From Kaistia soli DSM 19436 (GTDB taxonomy: Bacteria > Pseudomonadota > Alphaproteobacteria > Rhizobiales > Kaistiaceae): a stretch of 64,000 nt of DNA. The notes under the pieces were generated by a model that saw only the letters and a program-made list of their open reading frames with translations, had not been told where the DNA came from and made no database searches. Numbering within the stretch: the stretch's first letter is position 1; each line of letters opens with the position of its first letter. This document shows positions 35,801 through 44,663 of this stretch, one piece after another. Made by a program: the position numbers and the translations under genes. The stretch covers positions 806,001-870,000 of the forward strand of contig NZ_FQUP01000001.1 in NCBI RefSeq assembly GCF_900129325.1, in the 5' to 3' direction.

Positions 35801-37144
35801 ATTGGCCGATATCGAGGCGGAGGCCGAAAAAGTCGCGCTGGTGCCGAGCGCCGCGGCGACCTTGGGCAGGTCGGATGTCAGACCCGCGACTTTGCCATCG
35901 ACGACGACGGCGAGCGCGCTGTCGGCCGGCGTGCCCTTGAGGGTCATATTCAGCGTTTGAGCGCCATAGCCGCGGCCGGACAAATCCTCTGCGGCCAGCG
36001 TCGCATCGACGGCAGGCAGGCCGAAAGGTCCGACCAGATGCGCGTTGAGGCGCCAGCCCTTCCACGACATGCCCGGTGCAAGCGAAGCGAAATGGGAGGC
36101 ATCGCCGCCGACGAGGTCAAAAGTGAGGTCGGCGGTCTCGCGAGAGGGATCGATCGAGCCAAGAAGCGCAAGCCCGAAACCTGCGGCGGTAAGATTGAGC
36201 CCCTCTAGCGTCGTATTGAAATCATCCGCGACGACAGCCGACCCGATCAGCGACGTGTGGCCGCTGAAGAGCGGCCGGACATTGGCCGGCAGCAATCCAT
36301 CGATCGTTCCGCCAAGATCGAGCATGACGCGGCGGGCATCCGCGATCCTGCGAACGGCGGCAGTGCCGGCGAGCTGGCCCGACGGGCCGGCATCAAGCGC
36401 CAGCGTGCCGTTCCAGTCGTCGAGCGGCGCGCTGCCCTTCACGGTCAGCGACAGCGGCGGCAGCCCTTCGATACGCCCCACACGGGCCACGAGGCCCCCG
36501 GCCGGCTCGGAGGCTGTGACGTCAAGCGCCAGCACGTTCTTTCCGCCGCTGGGCGCATAGCCGATGCTCCCGCGCAGCGTCCCCGGCGCATCGGTCCGTT
36601 CCACCGCGAAATCGAGATCGAGCCCCTCCGCGGGATCGACGAGGCGCGCTGATGCATCGAGGCTGAGCTGCGCCGCCATGCCGGCAACAGGCTCGCCGAG
36701 CACGATTTCCCCGACATGGAGCTTGCCGAGAACGACGCGCAATGCCGGAATCGTCGAGCCGGACGTCGTGGTCAAGGGTTCCGTGGGCGGAAGGACCGGC
36801 AACCGATCGAGCGCGACGCGATCAGCGCTCAACCGCTCGACATTGATGGTCCCGCTTAGCAAAGCCAACGGATGCCAGATCAATTCGAGGCCGCCGAGGG
36901 TGACGAACTGGCCGCGCGTGTCCGATACCGCGATCTGCCCGACGCGCATATCCGTCGGCACAAAGCCGGTCAGATCGGAGATCTCGACCGTCAAGCCATC
37001 GCGGCTCGCAAGCCGGCTCGCGAGATCGGCCAGCATCCGCTTGCCGGGCGTGGTCTGGATCAGCGCGAAAGCCGCGACCAGGGCGATGATGAGGCCGATC
37101 AGGACGATGCCCAGCCAGCCGATGAGGATGCGTGCGATCCTCAT
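32840..37144 (-). CDS. tamB: Translocation and assembly module TamB
   Basis: A 1434-residue inner-membrane-anchored, periplasm-spanning protein. One N-terminal helix (LIGWLGIVLIGLIIALVAAFALI) is followed by more than 1000 residues of beta-rich AsmA/TamB-like repeats forming a lipid-carrying groove, and the C-terminal TamB domain (DUF490) with 'RGRFDLLGRRLDFTDGKVTFEG', 'PALAQDEVLSRILFGRS' and the terminal 'GIGAQWDY'. It works with TamA in outer-membrane protein assembly and phospholipid transfer. Length is normal for alphaproteobacteria. Its ATG overlaps the tamA stop (TGATG). Confidence 0.95.
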   Translation of the reverse strand: MRIARILIGWLGIVLIGLIIALVAAFALIQTTPGKRMLADLASRLASRDGLTVEISDLTGFVPTDMRVGQIAVSDTRGQFVTLGGLELIWHPLALLSGTINVERLSADRVALDRLPVLPPTEPLTTTSGSTIPALRVVLGKLHVGEIVLGEPVAGMAAQLSLDASARLVDPAEGLDLDFAVERTDAPGTLRGSIGYAPSGGKNVLALDVTASEPAGGLVARVGRIEGLPPLSLTVKGSAPLDDWNGTLALDAGPSGQLAGTAAVRRIADARRVMLDLGGTIDGLLPANVRPLFSGHTSLIGSAVVADDFNTTLEGLNLTAAGFGLALLGSIDPSRETADLTFDLVGGDASHFASLAPGMSWKGWRLNAHLVGPFGLPAVDATLAAEDLSGRGYGAQTLNMTLKGTPADSALAVVVDGKVAGLTSDLPKVAAALGTSATFSASASISANVQTLTAATLKLSPLELAFVGTAGPTFVKGNFKLPRLDLAAFASLTDRPLSGTVSLEGAVDTGKDFSAVSLNIDGTAKDVHAGIDALDGFLAGTSRFKGALARAADGTIAVRDLTLAANGIDLAVNGGIATDTADLNAKLTLADLGRLDPRVKGGAKAELNFTGGLAALGLKGRVDIASAEAMGKPIRDLAVTLDLADLTGKPNGSFALDGRIADRPAKGGARFATETDSRRIDDLDLSVGSVRATGSAAVGANNIVTGRFTVAATDLSDLAPLILTQISGRLDGTVVLDAVNGQQLVAINGRAQNISVAGNRLESADIDLRAVDPAGTPVLDGRVTLAGFVAGAQRIDRATLTAASRGQSTDLTLDTAVLGATLAARANITPAGAATRIRLDQLRMARGPTTVTLSAPATITLADGGVAIDRLQLATGGGGATIAGRVGQTLDLTADIRNLPLSIAGLFVPNLDPRGTLSGSARITGSATAPAGNYDIRVAGLSTADLATKGIGPFQIGARGTLAGGRVNVDATIDAPSVSGLTVRGSVPIAAGALDLRVAGTIDLGIANTFLADQGSTVRGRANVDMTLRGTSAAPAASGTIRVAGATFVDSVNGVSLSNIQAVLTGSNSQIVVSQLTAATPRGGTLSGSGSIGLDAARGFPANVRIELNRANILASDLMNLVASGKIAIEGPVATRPRIAGNIDVIRLDINIADQLSGGGLDPLQVRHVNTGGEKRPSQKGLRAQAQTRAAATAARTARRAEAPPAFVADLDLTIAARNAVFVRGMGIDAEFGGNLTLRGTTANMVTLGGFELRRGRFDLLGRRLDFTDGKVTFEGSTDPALDFTASTTTSDVTASIIVTGRASAPTVSFTSSPALAQDEVLSRILFGRSISTLNASQALQVAQAVAQFSGGGPGVLDKVRRSLGVDSFDVDATGQVGIGKRLNDRVYVGARQGPNANSGKVTVDVDVTRNIRLQGAAGGDGSGELGIGAQWDY

Positions 37145-39120
37145 CAGAAAGCCTGTCCGAGGCTGAGATACACGCCATAGCCGGCCTGGTCTTCGCCCTT
37201 GTTGGCGACGGGCACGGCAACATCGAGGCGTACCGGCCCGACGGCCGTGTAATAGCGCAGGCCGAGACCGACGCCGACGCCGAGATCGCTGAAATCAGGC
37301 GAGCTTTCGGCCGAAGCGGCACCGACATCGACGAAGGGCACCACGCCGATCGTATCGGTGATCTTGATGCGCGCCTCCGCAGAGGCCGCGACATAGGACA
37401 GGCCGCCGATGATGTCGCCGCGTTCGTTGCGCGGGCTCTGCGACTGATAGTCGAAGCCGCGCAGCGTGCCGCCGCCGCCGACATAGAAGCGCCGCTGCGG
37501 CGGCACATAGAGCAGCTCTGTTCCGAATATCGATCCGGCGGCGATGCGCCCGGCCAGGATGTAGCGCTTGTCCTCGTCGAGCGCGTGATACGCCGCGATC
37601 TGTCCCTTGACCATTGCCGGGCCGGCGCCGGCATCACCGAGATAGGCGAAGGGCTCCACCGTCGCGGTGGCACGGATGCCGCTCGAGGGATCGAGCTGGT
37701 TGTCGGTATTGTCGTAGGTGACCGAGAGCGGCACGCCGACGATGTTGTAATCGTTGGTGCCGTAGCTGTCCTGGACCATCGATGTCTCCAGGTCGATACC
37801 GCCTTCGACCTGCAACTGATCGGAGATCGTGCGGCGGATGGTGCCCTGGAACGTCACGGCCTCGCGGATATAGGCATCGGTCACCTCGCGCAGCACCGCC
37901 GCCTGCATCACGAGATCGTCGGCGGTGGTCAGGATGCCGGGCTTGGTGAACGTCGCCGAAAAGCGATAGCCAAGCGGGTTGGCGTCGGGCACCGAGGTCG
38001 GAGCGTCGCCATACCAGGAGACCTGGCCGTCGAGCCGCAACGACTCGGCGCCGCCGAACAGGTTGCGGTGGCCCCAGAAGGCATTGATCGAGGCGCCGTC
38101 GGAGGTCGAATATTTGGCGCCGAAGCCGACGAAGCGCGGCTTGCGCTCGGTGATCTCGATATCGACAGGAACGCGGCCGGCCGCGTCCGGCTTGTCGCCC
38201 TCGACGATGCGGACGCCCGAGATCGCGTCATATTTCAGCAGCGAGCGGCGCGTATCGGCGAGCCGTTTCTGGGAGAACATCTCGCCGGGAATGATACGGA
38301 CCCGGTCTTCGACAAAGCTCTTCTTCAGGCGGTCGGTGCCCGCGACCGTGACAGCGCCGAACGTGGTCGGCCTGCCAGTCGCCACGAAGAAGCTGACATC
38401 GACGATCCGGCGCGCGTGATCGGCGACGACATCCTTGTCGACGATCTTGGCGAAGGCATAGCCGCGGTCGCGATAGAACGACGTGATCCGGCTTTCGGCA
38501 GCAAGGATCGCGGTCGACTGCGCCGTCCGGCCGGGAATGATGCCGAGCTCGCGCAGCGTCGGCACATCGGCGATCGGCTTTTCCTTGTCGGCGTCCAGCA
38601 GTTGCACGGTGCCGAAGGTGAAGATCGGGCCTGGCGTCACCGTGACTGTGACAGGAACTGGCCCCGCCGCACGCGCCGCCTCGATCGCTGCCAGCGCGCC
38701 GTCGCTTTCGACGGGCACGCCGGCGACCGTGATCGCGATCTGGCCGGCATAATAGCCTTCGGAATAAAGCGCCGCCGTCAGGAGATCGAAGTCTGAGCGC
38801 GCCCGCCGCAGCAGGCCGGCCGAGCCGGAGGGCGGCGACCGCCGAAGGCTCTGGAGTCCCGAGGCGCCAGTGATCGAACGGCGGAGCGAGCGGCTCGCAT
38901 CGACGACGTCGATTGTCACCTTATAGGGCGTCGCATCGACGACCGGCTCGCTCTTCGTCTGGCCGAACAGGCCGCGCACGCGGTCCATGAAGCTCGGCGA
39001 ATCGTCGGCGGCGAGCGCTGCGCCCGACCCGACCGCGACGAGAACAAGGGTCAGCGCCACCATCCGGCCATGCGCGGATCGGCGTTGTCTTCCCTTGTTT
39101 TTGGGCGCCTGATCCTTCAA
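37144..39120 (-). CDS. tamA: Translocation and assembly module TamA (BamA/Omp85 family)
   Basis: A 658-residue outer-membrane protein: signal peptide (MVALTLVLVAVGSGAALA, after a basic 19-residue lead), POTRA domains at about 60-320, then a 16-strand Omp85 barrel with 'ERKPRFVGFGAKYSTSDG', 'FYVGGGGTLRGFDYQSQSP' (the conserved barrel loop with the RGF tip) and a C-terminal strand 'GYGVYLSLGQAF' ending in Phe as outer-membrane barrels do. It transmits TamB-delivered lipids or proteins into the outer membrane. Confidence 0.95.
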   Translation of the reverse strand: MKDQAPKNKGRQRRSAHGRMVALTLVLVAVGSGAALAADDSPSFMDRVRGLFGQTKSEPVVDATPYKVTIDVVDASRSLRRSITGASGLQSLRRSPPSGSAGLLRRARSDFDLLTAALYSEGYYAGQIAITVAGVPVESDGALAAIEAARAAGPVPVTVTVTPGPIFTFGTVQLLDADKEKPIADVPTLRELGIIPGRTAQSTAILAAESRITSFYRDRGYAFAKIVDKDVVADHARRIVDVSFFVATGRPTTFGAVTVAGTDRLKKSFVEDRVRIIPGEMFSQKRLADTRRSLLKYDAISGVRIVEGDKPDAAGRVPVDIEITERKPRFVGFGAKYSTSDGASINAFWGHRNLFGGAESLRLDGQVSWYGDAPTSVPDANPLGYRFSATFTKPGILTTADDLVMQAAVLREVTDAYIREAVTFQGTIRRTISDQLQVEGGIDLETSMVQDSYGTNDYNIVGVPLSVTYDNTDNQLDPSSGIRATATVEPFAYLGDAGAGPAMVKGQIAAYHALDEDKRYILAGRIAAGSIFGTELLYVPPQRRFYVGGGGTLRGFDYQSQSPRNERGDIIGGLSYVAASAEARIKITDTIGVVPFVDVGAASAESSPDFSDLGVGVGLGLRYYTAVGPVRLDVAVPVANKGEDQAGYGVYLSLGQAF

Positions 39121-39474
39121 CGCAACGCCTACCTATCCGAGCTCAACACCATGGCCGGGCCGCATCGCGGCAGATCCCTGCTATGCGTGATTGCGGTTAA
39201 TACCGGGTATAGTAAAAGCAATCGATCCTCTGCGATCACCGCTCCGGAAGCCCCGGGCAGAAGTCCGCCTCCCCCGAAAGACTAACCCGAACAGTCGCGC
39301 GAGGCGACATCGTTTGGCCGAGCATCGGCATTTCCGCGCTTTGCTGTCGCCAGTCCGATGCCGTTATGACAAATCGGCCACGGCCAGAGATTGATGTTCC
39401 GTAGGCTCCCGCCCCACCATCATTCGACATTGCATCGCGGCTTCGCCGTCCTCTAAAAGCGGGTATTCGCTCGG
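39121..39474. other. Intergenic region between tamA and the SulP transporter
   Basis: This is the divergent promoter region of tamA and the SulP gene. No ORF with a credible ribosome site was found. A small self-complementary CGGC-TTC-GCCG hairpin sits at 39438-39448, just before the larger hairpin described next. No clear sigma-70 hexamer pair could be chosen. Confidence 0.45.
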
Positions 39475-39493
39475 ACCCGGTGAAAGCCCGGGT
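39475..39493 (+). promoter_or_regulatory. GAAA-tetraloop hairpin in the SulP leader
   Basis: ACCCGG-T-GAAA-G-C-CCGGGT: a 6-bp GC stem capped by a U.G pair and a GNRA (GAAA) tetraloop, with a bulged C. It lies about 95 nt before the start of the SulP gene. A conserved alphaproteobacterial leader RNA called sul1, with stable tetraloops, has been reported upstream of sulfate transporter genes. The place and loop are compatible with it, but I could not align to the consensus, so the assignment is only a possibility. Confidence 0.35.
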
Positions 39494-39587
39494 GGCTCTT
39501 CCGGCCGCCAATCCGCCGGACAACGCACAAGACGAACGAAAAGCTCAGCCGCTTCTGCCGGCGGGTCGTTTGCTGCGGAAATCATCC

Positions 39588-41072
39588 ATGCCCTCTTTCA
39601 ATACCGTTCGACGCGGTTGGTTCGCCAATCCGCGCACCGATATCCTTTCCGGCATCGTCGTGGCCCTTGCGCTGATCCCCGAAGCGATCGGCTTCTCGGT
39701 CATCGCAGGCGTCGATCCCAAGATCGGGCTCTATGCATCGGTGGTCATCGCCATCGTCATCGCCTTCACCGGCGGACGGCCGGCGATGATCTCCGCCGCG
39801 ACCGCCGCGACCGCCGTGCTCATGGGTCCGCTGGTCCGGGAGCACGGCCTGCACTACCTCTTCGCCGCGACGATCCTGATGGGTCTTTTCCAGATCGCGG
39901 CCGGCTATCTGAAGCTCGGCCGCCTGATGCGCTTCGTTTCGCAATCCGTGATGACCGGCTTCGTCAACGCGCTGGCGATCCTTATCTTCATGGCGCAGCT
40001 TCCCGAACTCATCAATGTGCCGCTCGCGACCTATGGGCTGATCGGGCTGGGCCTCGCCATCATCTACCTCTTCCCGCTCGTCACGCGCGCCGTGCCCGCG
40101 CCGCTTGTCGCCATCGCTGTGGTGACCGCTCTCTCGGCCGTGCTGCATCTCGACGTGCGCACGGTTGCAGATCTCGGCGAGCTGCCCTCGTCGCTGCCGA
40201 GCTTCGGCCTGCCGCAGGTCCCGCTGACGCTCGAGACGCTGCGGATCCTGATGCCGATCGCCTTGACGCTTGCGGCTGTCGGCCTGCTGGAATCATTGCT
40301 GACGGCGCAGATCGTCGACGACATGACGGACACGCCGAGCGACAAGAACCGCGAATGCCGCGGCCAGGGCCTCGCCAACATCGCCTCGGCGCTGTTCGGC
40401 GGCATGGGTGGCTGCGCGATGATCGGCCAATCGGTGATCAACGTCTCCTCAGGTGCGCGCGGCCGGCTCTCGACGCTCGTGGCAGGCATCTTCCTGCTCG
40501 TGCTGCTGGTGGCGTTGCAGGACCTTCTCGCGATCGTGCCGGTCGCGGCGCTGACCGCCGTGATGATCATGGTATCGATCAACACCTTCTCGTGGCGATC
40601 GCTGATCCGGCTCCGCACCAACCCGCTGCCGTCCTCGGTCGTGATGCTCGCAACCGTCGCAACCGTGGTCGCGACGCATGACCTTGCCAAGGGCGTGCTT
40701 GTCGGCGTGCTGCTCTCCGGCGTCTTCTTCGCCGGCAAGGTGTCGAAGCTCAGCCGCGTATCATCGGGCCTCTCGGAAGATGGGACGACGCGGATCTACA
40801 TTGTCGAAGGCCAGGTGTTTTTCGCCTCGGCCGGGACGCTCGTCGACGCGATCGACTATCTGGAGGATGTCGAGCGCATCGTGCTCGACCTGCGCGGCGC
40901 CCATTTCTGGGACATCTCAGCCGTGGGCGCGCTTGACCGCGTGGTGCTGAAGGCAAGGCGCCACGGCAAGGAAGTCGACATCATCGGCCTCAACAGCGCC
41001 AGCGCCAGCATGGTCGAACGCTTCGCCGTTCATGACAAAGACGGCGCCGAGACGGCCGGCGTCGCTCACTGA
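39588..41072 (+). CDS. SulP family anion (sulfate/bicarbonate-type) transporter
   Basis: 494 residues from the ATG at 39588 ([19 protein letters not shown]); the frame stays open to 39480 but the domain starts here. The membrane part has SulP landmarks '[34 protein letters not shown]', '[22 protein letters not shown]' and '[30 protein letters not shown]', about 12 to 14 helices. The C-terminal cytosolic STAS domain is '[37 protein letters not shown]'. The substrate may be sulfate, bicarbonate or a dicarboxylate. The last 7 bp overlap the convergent membrane-protein gene. Confidence 0.9.
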   Translation: MPSFNTVRRGWFANPRTDILSGIVVALALIPEAIGFSVIAGVDPKIGLYASVVIAIVIAFTGGRPAMISAATAATAVLMGPLVREHGLHYLFAATILMGLFQIAAGYLKLGRLMRFVSQSVMTGFVNALAILIFMAQLPELINVPLATYGLIGLGLAIIYLFPLVTRAVPAPLVAIAVVTALSAVLHLDVRTVADLGELPSSLPSFGLPQVPLTLETLRILMPIALTLAAVGLLESLLTAQIVDDMTDTPSDKNRECRGQGLANIASALFGGMGGCAMIGQSVINVSSGARGRLSTLVAGIFLLVLLVALQDLLAIVPVAALTAVMIMVSINTFSWRSLIRLRTNPLPSSVVMLATVATVVATHDLAKGVLVGVLLSGVFFAGKVSKLSRVSSGLSEDGTTRIYIVEGQVFFASAGTLVDAIDYLEDVERIVLDLRGAHFWDISAVGALDRVVLKARRHGKEVDIIGLNSASASMVERFAVHDKDGAETAGVAH

Positions 41073-41587
41073 GACATGGGGTGGCGACGTGCCGCCACCA
41101 AAAGGCCGAAGCCGATCAATGGCAGCAGGATATCGGTCCAGAAAACAGCGCCTGCATTGCCGGGCGCGAAATTGCCGGCCGTGATCATCTGATAGACATG
41201 GCCGGCCGCGGCGCCGAGCAGGAAGATCGCCGGGCCGAGGATCGCCGCAAGGCGCAGTTCATAGCCACGAAACGCCGCGAGGAACCCGACCGCGGCAAAG
41301 CCGAGGCTGGCGAAGGCGAGCTCGAGCTGAAACGGGCTGTCAGCCCAGCCTATAAAGGCTGCGGCGAACCTGCCGAACACGCTGTGCATGATGAAATTGT
41401 AGAGAAAACTGACGCCGATCGAGAAGAACACGAACCAGCGGAGAAGTTGTTCGACGATAAGAGCCTTGTCGACCGGACGCGGCGCCCTGGCGATCGCCAC
41501 AAGCGAGACGAGGAGTCCCAGGACAAGGAGCGTCAGCGTGAAGTTCGACAGCAGAAGCTGAACGACCCACCCGATTGCCTCAGACAT
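41066..41587 (-). CDS. DUF6790 family membrane protein
   Basis: A 173-residue protein with five hydrophobic helices (about 5-30, 45-65, 85-105, 112-130 and 145-165). Conserved-looking loops include '[38 protein letters not shown]' and '[24 protein letters not shown]'. This matches the DUF6790 group of inner-membrane proteins with no known role. It converges on the SulP gene with a 7-bp overlap. Confidence 0.75.
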   Translation of the reverse strand: MSEAIGWVVQLLLSNFTLTLLVLGLLVSLVAIARAPRPVDKALIVEQLLRWFVFFSIGVSFLYNFIMHSVFGRFAAAFIGWADSPFQLELAFASLGFAAVGFLAAFRGYELRLAAILGPAIFLLGAAAGHVYQMITAGNFAPGNAGAVFWTDILLPLIGFGLLVAARRHPMSQ

Positions 41588-41643
41588 CGCGCCCCCAACG
41601 CCGCTCCCGCAGCCACGCCGATTGCGGGATCATTCTCCTTCGA

Positions 41644-42438
41644 TCATCGGCCGGCGGCTGCAAGGTGGCAAGTGTGATCGAGAAGATCCTCCCCGACCGC
41701 CTTTTCGAGACCACGCGCGCGCGTATTGGCCGCCAGAAGCATGAAGCCCGGCTTGCCATCGGTGAGCGTCGTGCCGGCGATGACAAGCGTCATGTCGGCC
41801 ATCGAGCGGCGCGCTACCGGCAATCCGTCATAGACAAGCCTGAACGGGTTTATCGTCTGGAACGATGCGGCGCTGACCTGACGGGCCCAGTAGCGCCCGC
41901 CGGCAAGCAAGACAGGGAAACGCGTCCATCTCTCGCCGATCTTCGGTCCGAAACGCGTCAGCGCCCCCATCACCGAGGGCTGCAGGCAGTCGACATGGAT
42001 GTGCAGCCGATCCTGGCTGCGGTTCGGACGAGAATTGACGGCCATGCCGAGGCCGGTACGGCCGGGGTCGCGCGGCAGCGCCGCGACCACGAAGCGGCGG
42101 GCGGCCCAGGCCTCCTGGAACAGCGGCGGCGCGTCGGCAGGAAGAAGTGCCCGGCTTTCGATGCCGACGATCGGCACCGTCGGGACAAGCAGGACCTCGC
42201 TGCGGCCAAGCGGCGGCCGGATCACGGCATAGCCGCGTCCCTTGCCGCCCGACAGATCGACCGACAGGCAGGGAAAGGGAACGTGCAGCGTGCGCTGCGC
42301 AACGACGCAGCCATCGACCGAAAGTGCGAGCGCATTGCGGCTATGCGCCTGGATCGGCTCGATCGCCAACAAGGCAGCCATCACGACGCCCGCACAGACA
42401 ACGGCGGCGAGGGTCGCCATGCGGACGAGAGGCCTCAT
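41644..42438 (-). CDS. cdh: CDP-diacylglycerol pyrophosphatase
   Basis: 264 residues from the ATG at 42438, preceded by AGGAG; the longer frame to 42534 is not needed. One N-terminal membrane anchor (MATLAAVVCAGVVMAALLAI) is followed by a HIT-superfamily domain with 'GKGRGYAVIRPPLG', 'PLFQEAWAARRFV', 'GMAVNSRPNRSQDRLHIHVDCLQP' (the HxHxxC catalytic strand, about residues 145-150) and 'FRLVYDGLP'. The enzyme splits CDP-diacylglycerol to CMP and phosphatidate on the periplasmic face of the inner membrane. Confidence 0.88.
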   Translation of the reverse strand: MRPLVRMATLAAVVCAGVVMAALLAIEPIQAHSRNALALSVDGCVVAQRTLHVPFPCLSVDLSGGKGRGYAVIRPPLGRSEVLLVPTVPIVGIESRALLPADAPPLFQEAWAARRFVVAALPRDPGRTGLGMAVNSRPNRSQDRLHIHVDCLQPSVMGALTRFGPKIGERWTRFPVLLAGGRYWARQVSAASFQTINPFRLVYDGLPVARRSMADMTLVIAGTTLTDGKPGFMLLAANTRARGLEKAVGEDLLDHTCHLAAAGR

Positions 42439-42738
42439 ATCGGGCGTACTCCTGCGGCTGGCGAAGGGGCGAAAAAACGGCGGCTGATCGTCTGCAAGGA
42501 CACGGGAGCTGGTCATGACACTGCACTGACGCATGGTTCATCGGGCTGTCAACATAGCGGCCGATGATCGCGTCCTCGGCATCCACCTCTCACTGGCACG
42601 GCGATTGCTCCGAATTATGGCGGGACCGGCGCCAGCGCCGCCGGTTTCGAGCAAGGTTGCTGCGCTACGTTCGCGATAAGCATGTCCCTCCTTGGCCGGC
42701 CAGATGGCGGCTCCCCCAACTCGATTGACCGGAACCTC
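42439..42738. other. Intergenic region between cdh and sthA
   Basis: The 300-bp divergent promoter region. No ORF with a ribosome site, no strong hairpin and no obvious hexamer pair was seen. Confidence 0.45.
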
Positions 42739-44142
42739 ATGAACGCCAGCAACGATTTCGACATGATCGTCATCGGCAGCGGCCCGTCCGGCCGGCGCGC
42801 CGCCGTCCAGGCCGCCAAGATCGGCAAGAGCGTGCTGGTGGTGGAGAAAGGCCGGCGAGTCGGCGGCGTTTCCGTCCATACCGGGACGATCCCGTCGAAG
42901 ACGCTGCGCGAGACGGTTCTCAACCTCTCAGGCTGGCGCGAGCGCGGCTTCTATGGCCGCTCCTACCGCGTCAAACAGAATATCAGCGCCGGTGACCTAA
43001 TGGCGCGGCTGCACAAGACGCTCGACCATGAAGTCGAGGTGCTGGAGCATCAGTTCAGTCGCAATGGCGTCTCGACCGCCATCGGCTCCGGGCGTTTCCT
43101 GTCGCCGCATGAGATCGAAGTGACGGGTGAGACCGGCGAAAGCCGCATCTACAACGCCGGACATGTGCTCATCGCCTGCGGCACGCGGCCGTTCCGGCCG
43201 GATTACGTACCGTTCAACGGCATCAACGTGTTCGACAGCGACGAGATCATCGAACTGCCGAAGCTGCCGCGCAGTCTCGCGGTGATCGGGGCTGGGGTCA
43301 TTGGCGTCGAGTATGCGACGATCTTCAGTGCGCTGGACGTGTCCGTGACGCTGATCGAGCCGCGTAACACCTTTCTCGACTTCATCGACAAGGAACTGAT
43401 CGACGAGTTCATGCATGAACTGCGCGACCGCAATGTCGCCCTGAGGCTCGGCGCGGCCGTCGAGACCATCAAGGTCAACGATGCCGGCAAGGTGGTCACG
43501 GCGCTTGCCGACGGTCGGATGGTGACCACTGATATGCTGCTTTTCGCGGCCGGACGGGTCGGTGCCACTGACACGCTCAATCTCGAAGCGGTCGGCATCA
43601 AGACGGACCATCGCGGCCGGATCGTCGTCGAGGCGAACACGATGCAGACATCGGTGCCTCATATCTATGCAGCGGGCGACGTGATCGGCTTCCCAAGCCT
43701 CGCCTCGACCTCGATGGAGCAGGGTCGCGTCGCCGCCTGCCACGCCTTCGGGCTGCAGCCGCCGCCGCCGCCGGAATTCTTTCCCTATGGCATCTATTCG
43801 GTGCCGGAAATCTCCACCGTCGGCATGACCGAGGAAGAGGTGCGCAAGCGGGAGATCCCCTATGAATGCGGAATCGCACGCTTCCGCGAGACGTCGCGCG
43901 GCCACATCATGGGCCTCAATAACGGCATGATGAAAATGATCTTCTCGACCAAGTCACGCCGTCTTCTCGGCGTCCACATCGTCGGAGAGGGCGCGACCGA
44001 GCTGATCCATATCGGCCAGGCGGTGCTGAACCTCAAAGGCACGATCGACTATTTCATCGAGAACACGTTCAATTACCCAACCCTTGCTGAGGCCTACAAG
44101 ATCGCCGGTCTCGACGCCTGGAACCGCATGGCGCGACCGTAA
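42739..44142 (+). CDS. sthA: Soluble (Si-specific) NAD(P)+ transhydrogenase
   Basis: A 467-residue flavoprotein of the pyridine nucleotide disulfide reductase fold: FAD site 'MIVIGSGPSGRRAAVQAAKIG', NAD site 'LAVIGAGVIGVEYATIFSALD', second FAD site 'IYAAGDVIGFPSLAS' and dimerisation domain with 'GEGATELIHIGQAVL'. The redox-active cysteine pair of lipoamide/glutathione reductases is absent ('VHTGTIPSKTLRE'), which is diagnostic for SthA. It equilibrates NADPH and NADH. The ATG at 42739 has GGAA upstream; an in-frame ATG at 42682 would add 19 residues of poor quality. Confidence 0.92.
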   Translation: MNASNDFDMIVIGSGPSGRRAAVQAAKIGKSVLVVEKGRRVGGVSVHTGTIPSKTLRETVLNLSGWRERGFYGRSYRVKQNISAGDLMARLHKTLDHEVEVLEHQFSRNGVSTAIGSGRFLSPHEIEVTGETGESRIYNAGHVLIACGTRPFRPDYVPFNGINVFDSDEIIELPKLPRSLAVIGAGVIGVEYATIFSALDVSVTLIEPRNTFLDFIDKELIDEFMHELRDRNVALRLGAAVETIKVNDAGKVVTALADGRMVTTDMLLFAAGRVGATDTLNLEAVGIKTDHRGRIVVEANTMQTSVPHIYAAGDVIGFPSLASTSMEQGRVAACHAFGLQPPPPPEFFPYGIYSVPEISTVGMTEEEVRKREIPYECGIARFRETSRGHIMGLNNGMMKMIFSTKSRRLLGVHIVGEGATELIHIGQAVLNLKGTIDYFIENTFNYPTLAEAYKIAGLDAWNRMARP

Positions 44143-44145
44143 GGT

Positions 44146-44550
44146 TCATGCCATCTCGCCAGCGGTGTGTATCGGAGCGAGGTCGTCGAGTTCGCTATCT
44201 TCGAAGAGGCGGGAACGCGTGAGGAAGCGGACTTCGCGGCCATTTTCGAGCGAGAACATCCCGCCGCGCCCCGGCACGACGTCGATAATCAGCTGCGTAT
44301 GCTGCCAATAGCCGAACTGCGAGGCCGTCATGAAGAACGGCACGCCGTCGATCTCGCCGAGCCGGATGTCCGCATCGCCGACGATGTAGTCTCCCTTCTG
44401 GAAGCACATCGGCGAGGAGCCGTCGCAGCACCCTCCGGACTGGTGGAACAGGATGTCGCCGTAGTCCCGCCGCAGCGTGCGGAGGAGGGAAATGGCGGCG
44501 GGCGTTGCGGTGACGCGGGGAATGGGATCGATCGCAAGATGATCGGCCAT
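44146..44550 (-). CDS. DUF779 protein, aldehyde-dehydrogenase-associated
   Basis: 134 residues from an ATG with AGGAGGG 6 nt upstream. The cysteine-rich core 'DILFHQSGGCCDGSSPMCFQKGDYIVGD' and 'FFMTASQFGYWQHTQLIIDVVPGRGGMFSLEN' define DUF779. The family is nearly always encoded beside NAD-dependent acetaldehyde dehydrogenases of the ExaC/AcoD type, as here, and may be a metal or electron-transfer accessory; its role is not proven. It follows the dehydrogenase in the same operon after 113 bp. Confidence 0.9.
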   Translation of the reverse strand: MADHLAIDPIPRVTATPAAISLLRTLRRDYGDILFHQSGGCCDGSSPMCFQKGDYIVGDADIRLGEIDGVPFFMTASQFGYWQHTQLIIDVVPGRGGMFSLENGREVRFLTRSRLFEDSELDDLAPIHTAGEMA

Positions 44551-44620
44551 TGTAACCCTCCTGTTAACAGTCCGGATCGCAGGATCGGCTCCGCTGGACA
44601 TTCAGCCCGGCGAGTTCGTC

Positions 44621-44642
44621 GCGGCGTCCGGATGGACGCCGC
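44621..44642 (-). terminator. Hairpin between the aldehyde dehydrogenase and DUF779 genes
   Basis: GCGGCGTCC-GGAT-GGACGCCGC is a perfect 9-bp stem with a 4-nt loop, 21 bp past the dehydrogenase stop. No T-run follows on the transcribed strand. It probably protects or attenuates the message between the two cistrons. Confidence 0.4.
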
Positions 44643-44663
44643 ATCGAAATGGCGAGGCCCGGT

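Noticed and set aside
36822-37673. Long open frames antisense to tamA, tamB, ftsK, the GH94-like gene and others
   Set aside because: In GC-rich DNA the opposite strand stays open in phase with codon bias. These translations are rich in Arg/Ala/Pro or His/Asp without any domain, and the sense genes are unambiguous.
42739-44142. Dihydrolipoamide dehydrogenase or mercuric reductase for the flavoprotein
   Set aside because: The redox-active Cys pair is absent and the sequence has the GTIPSKTLRE context of soluble transhydrogenase.
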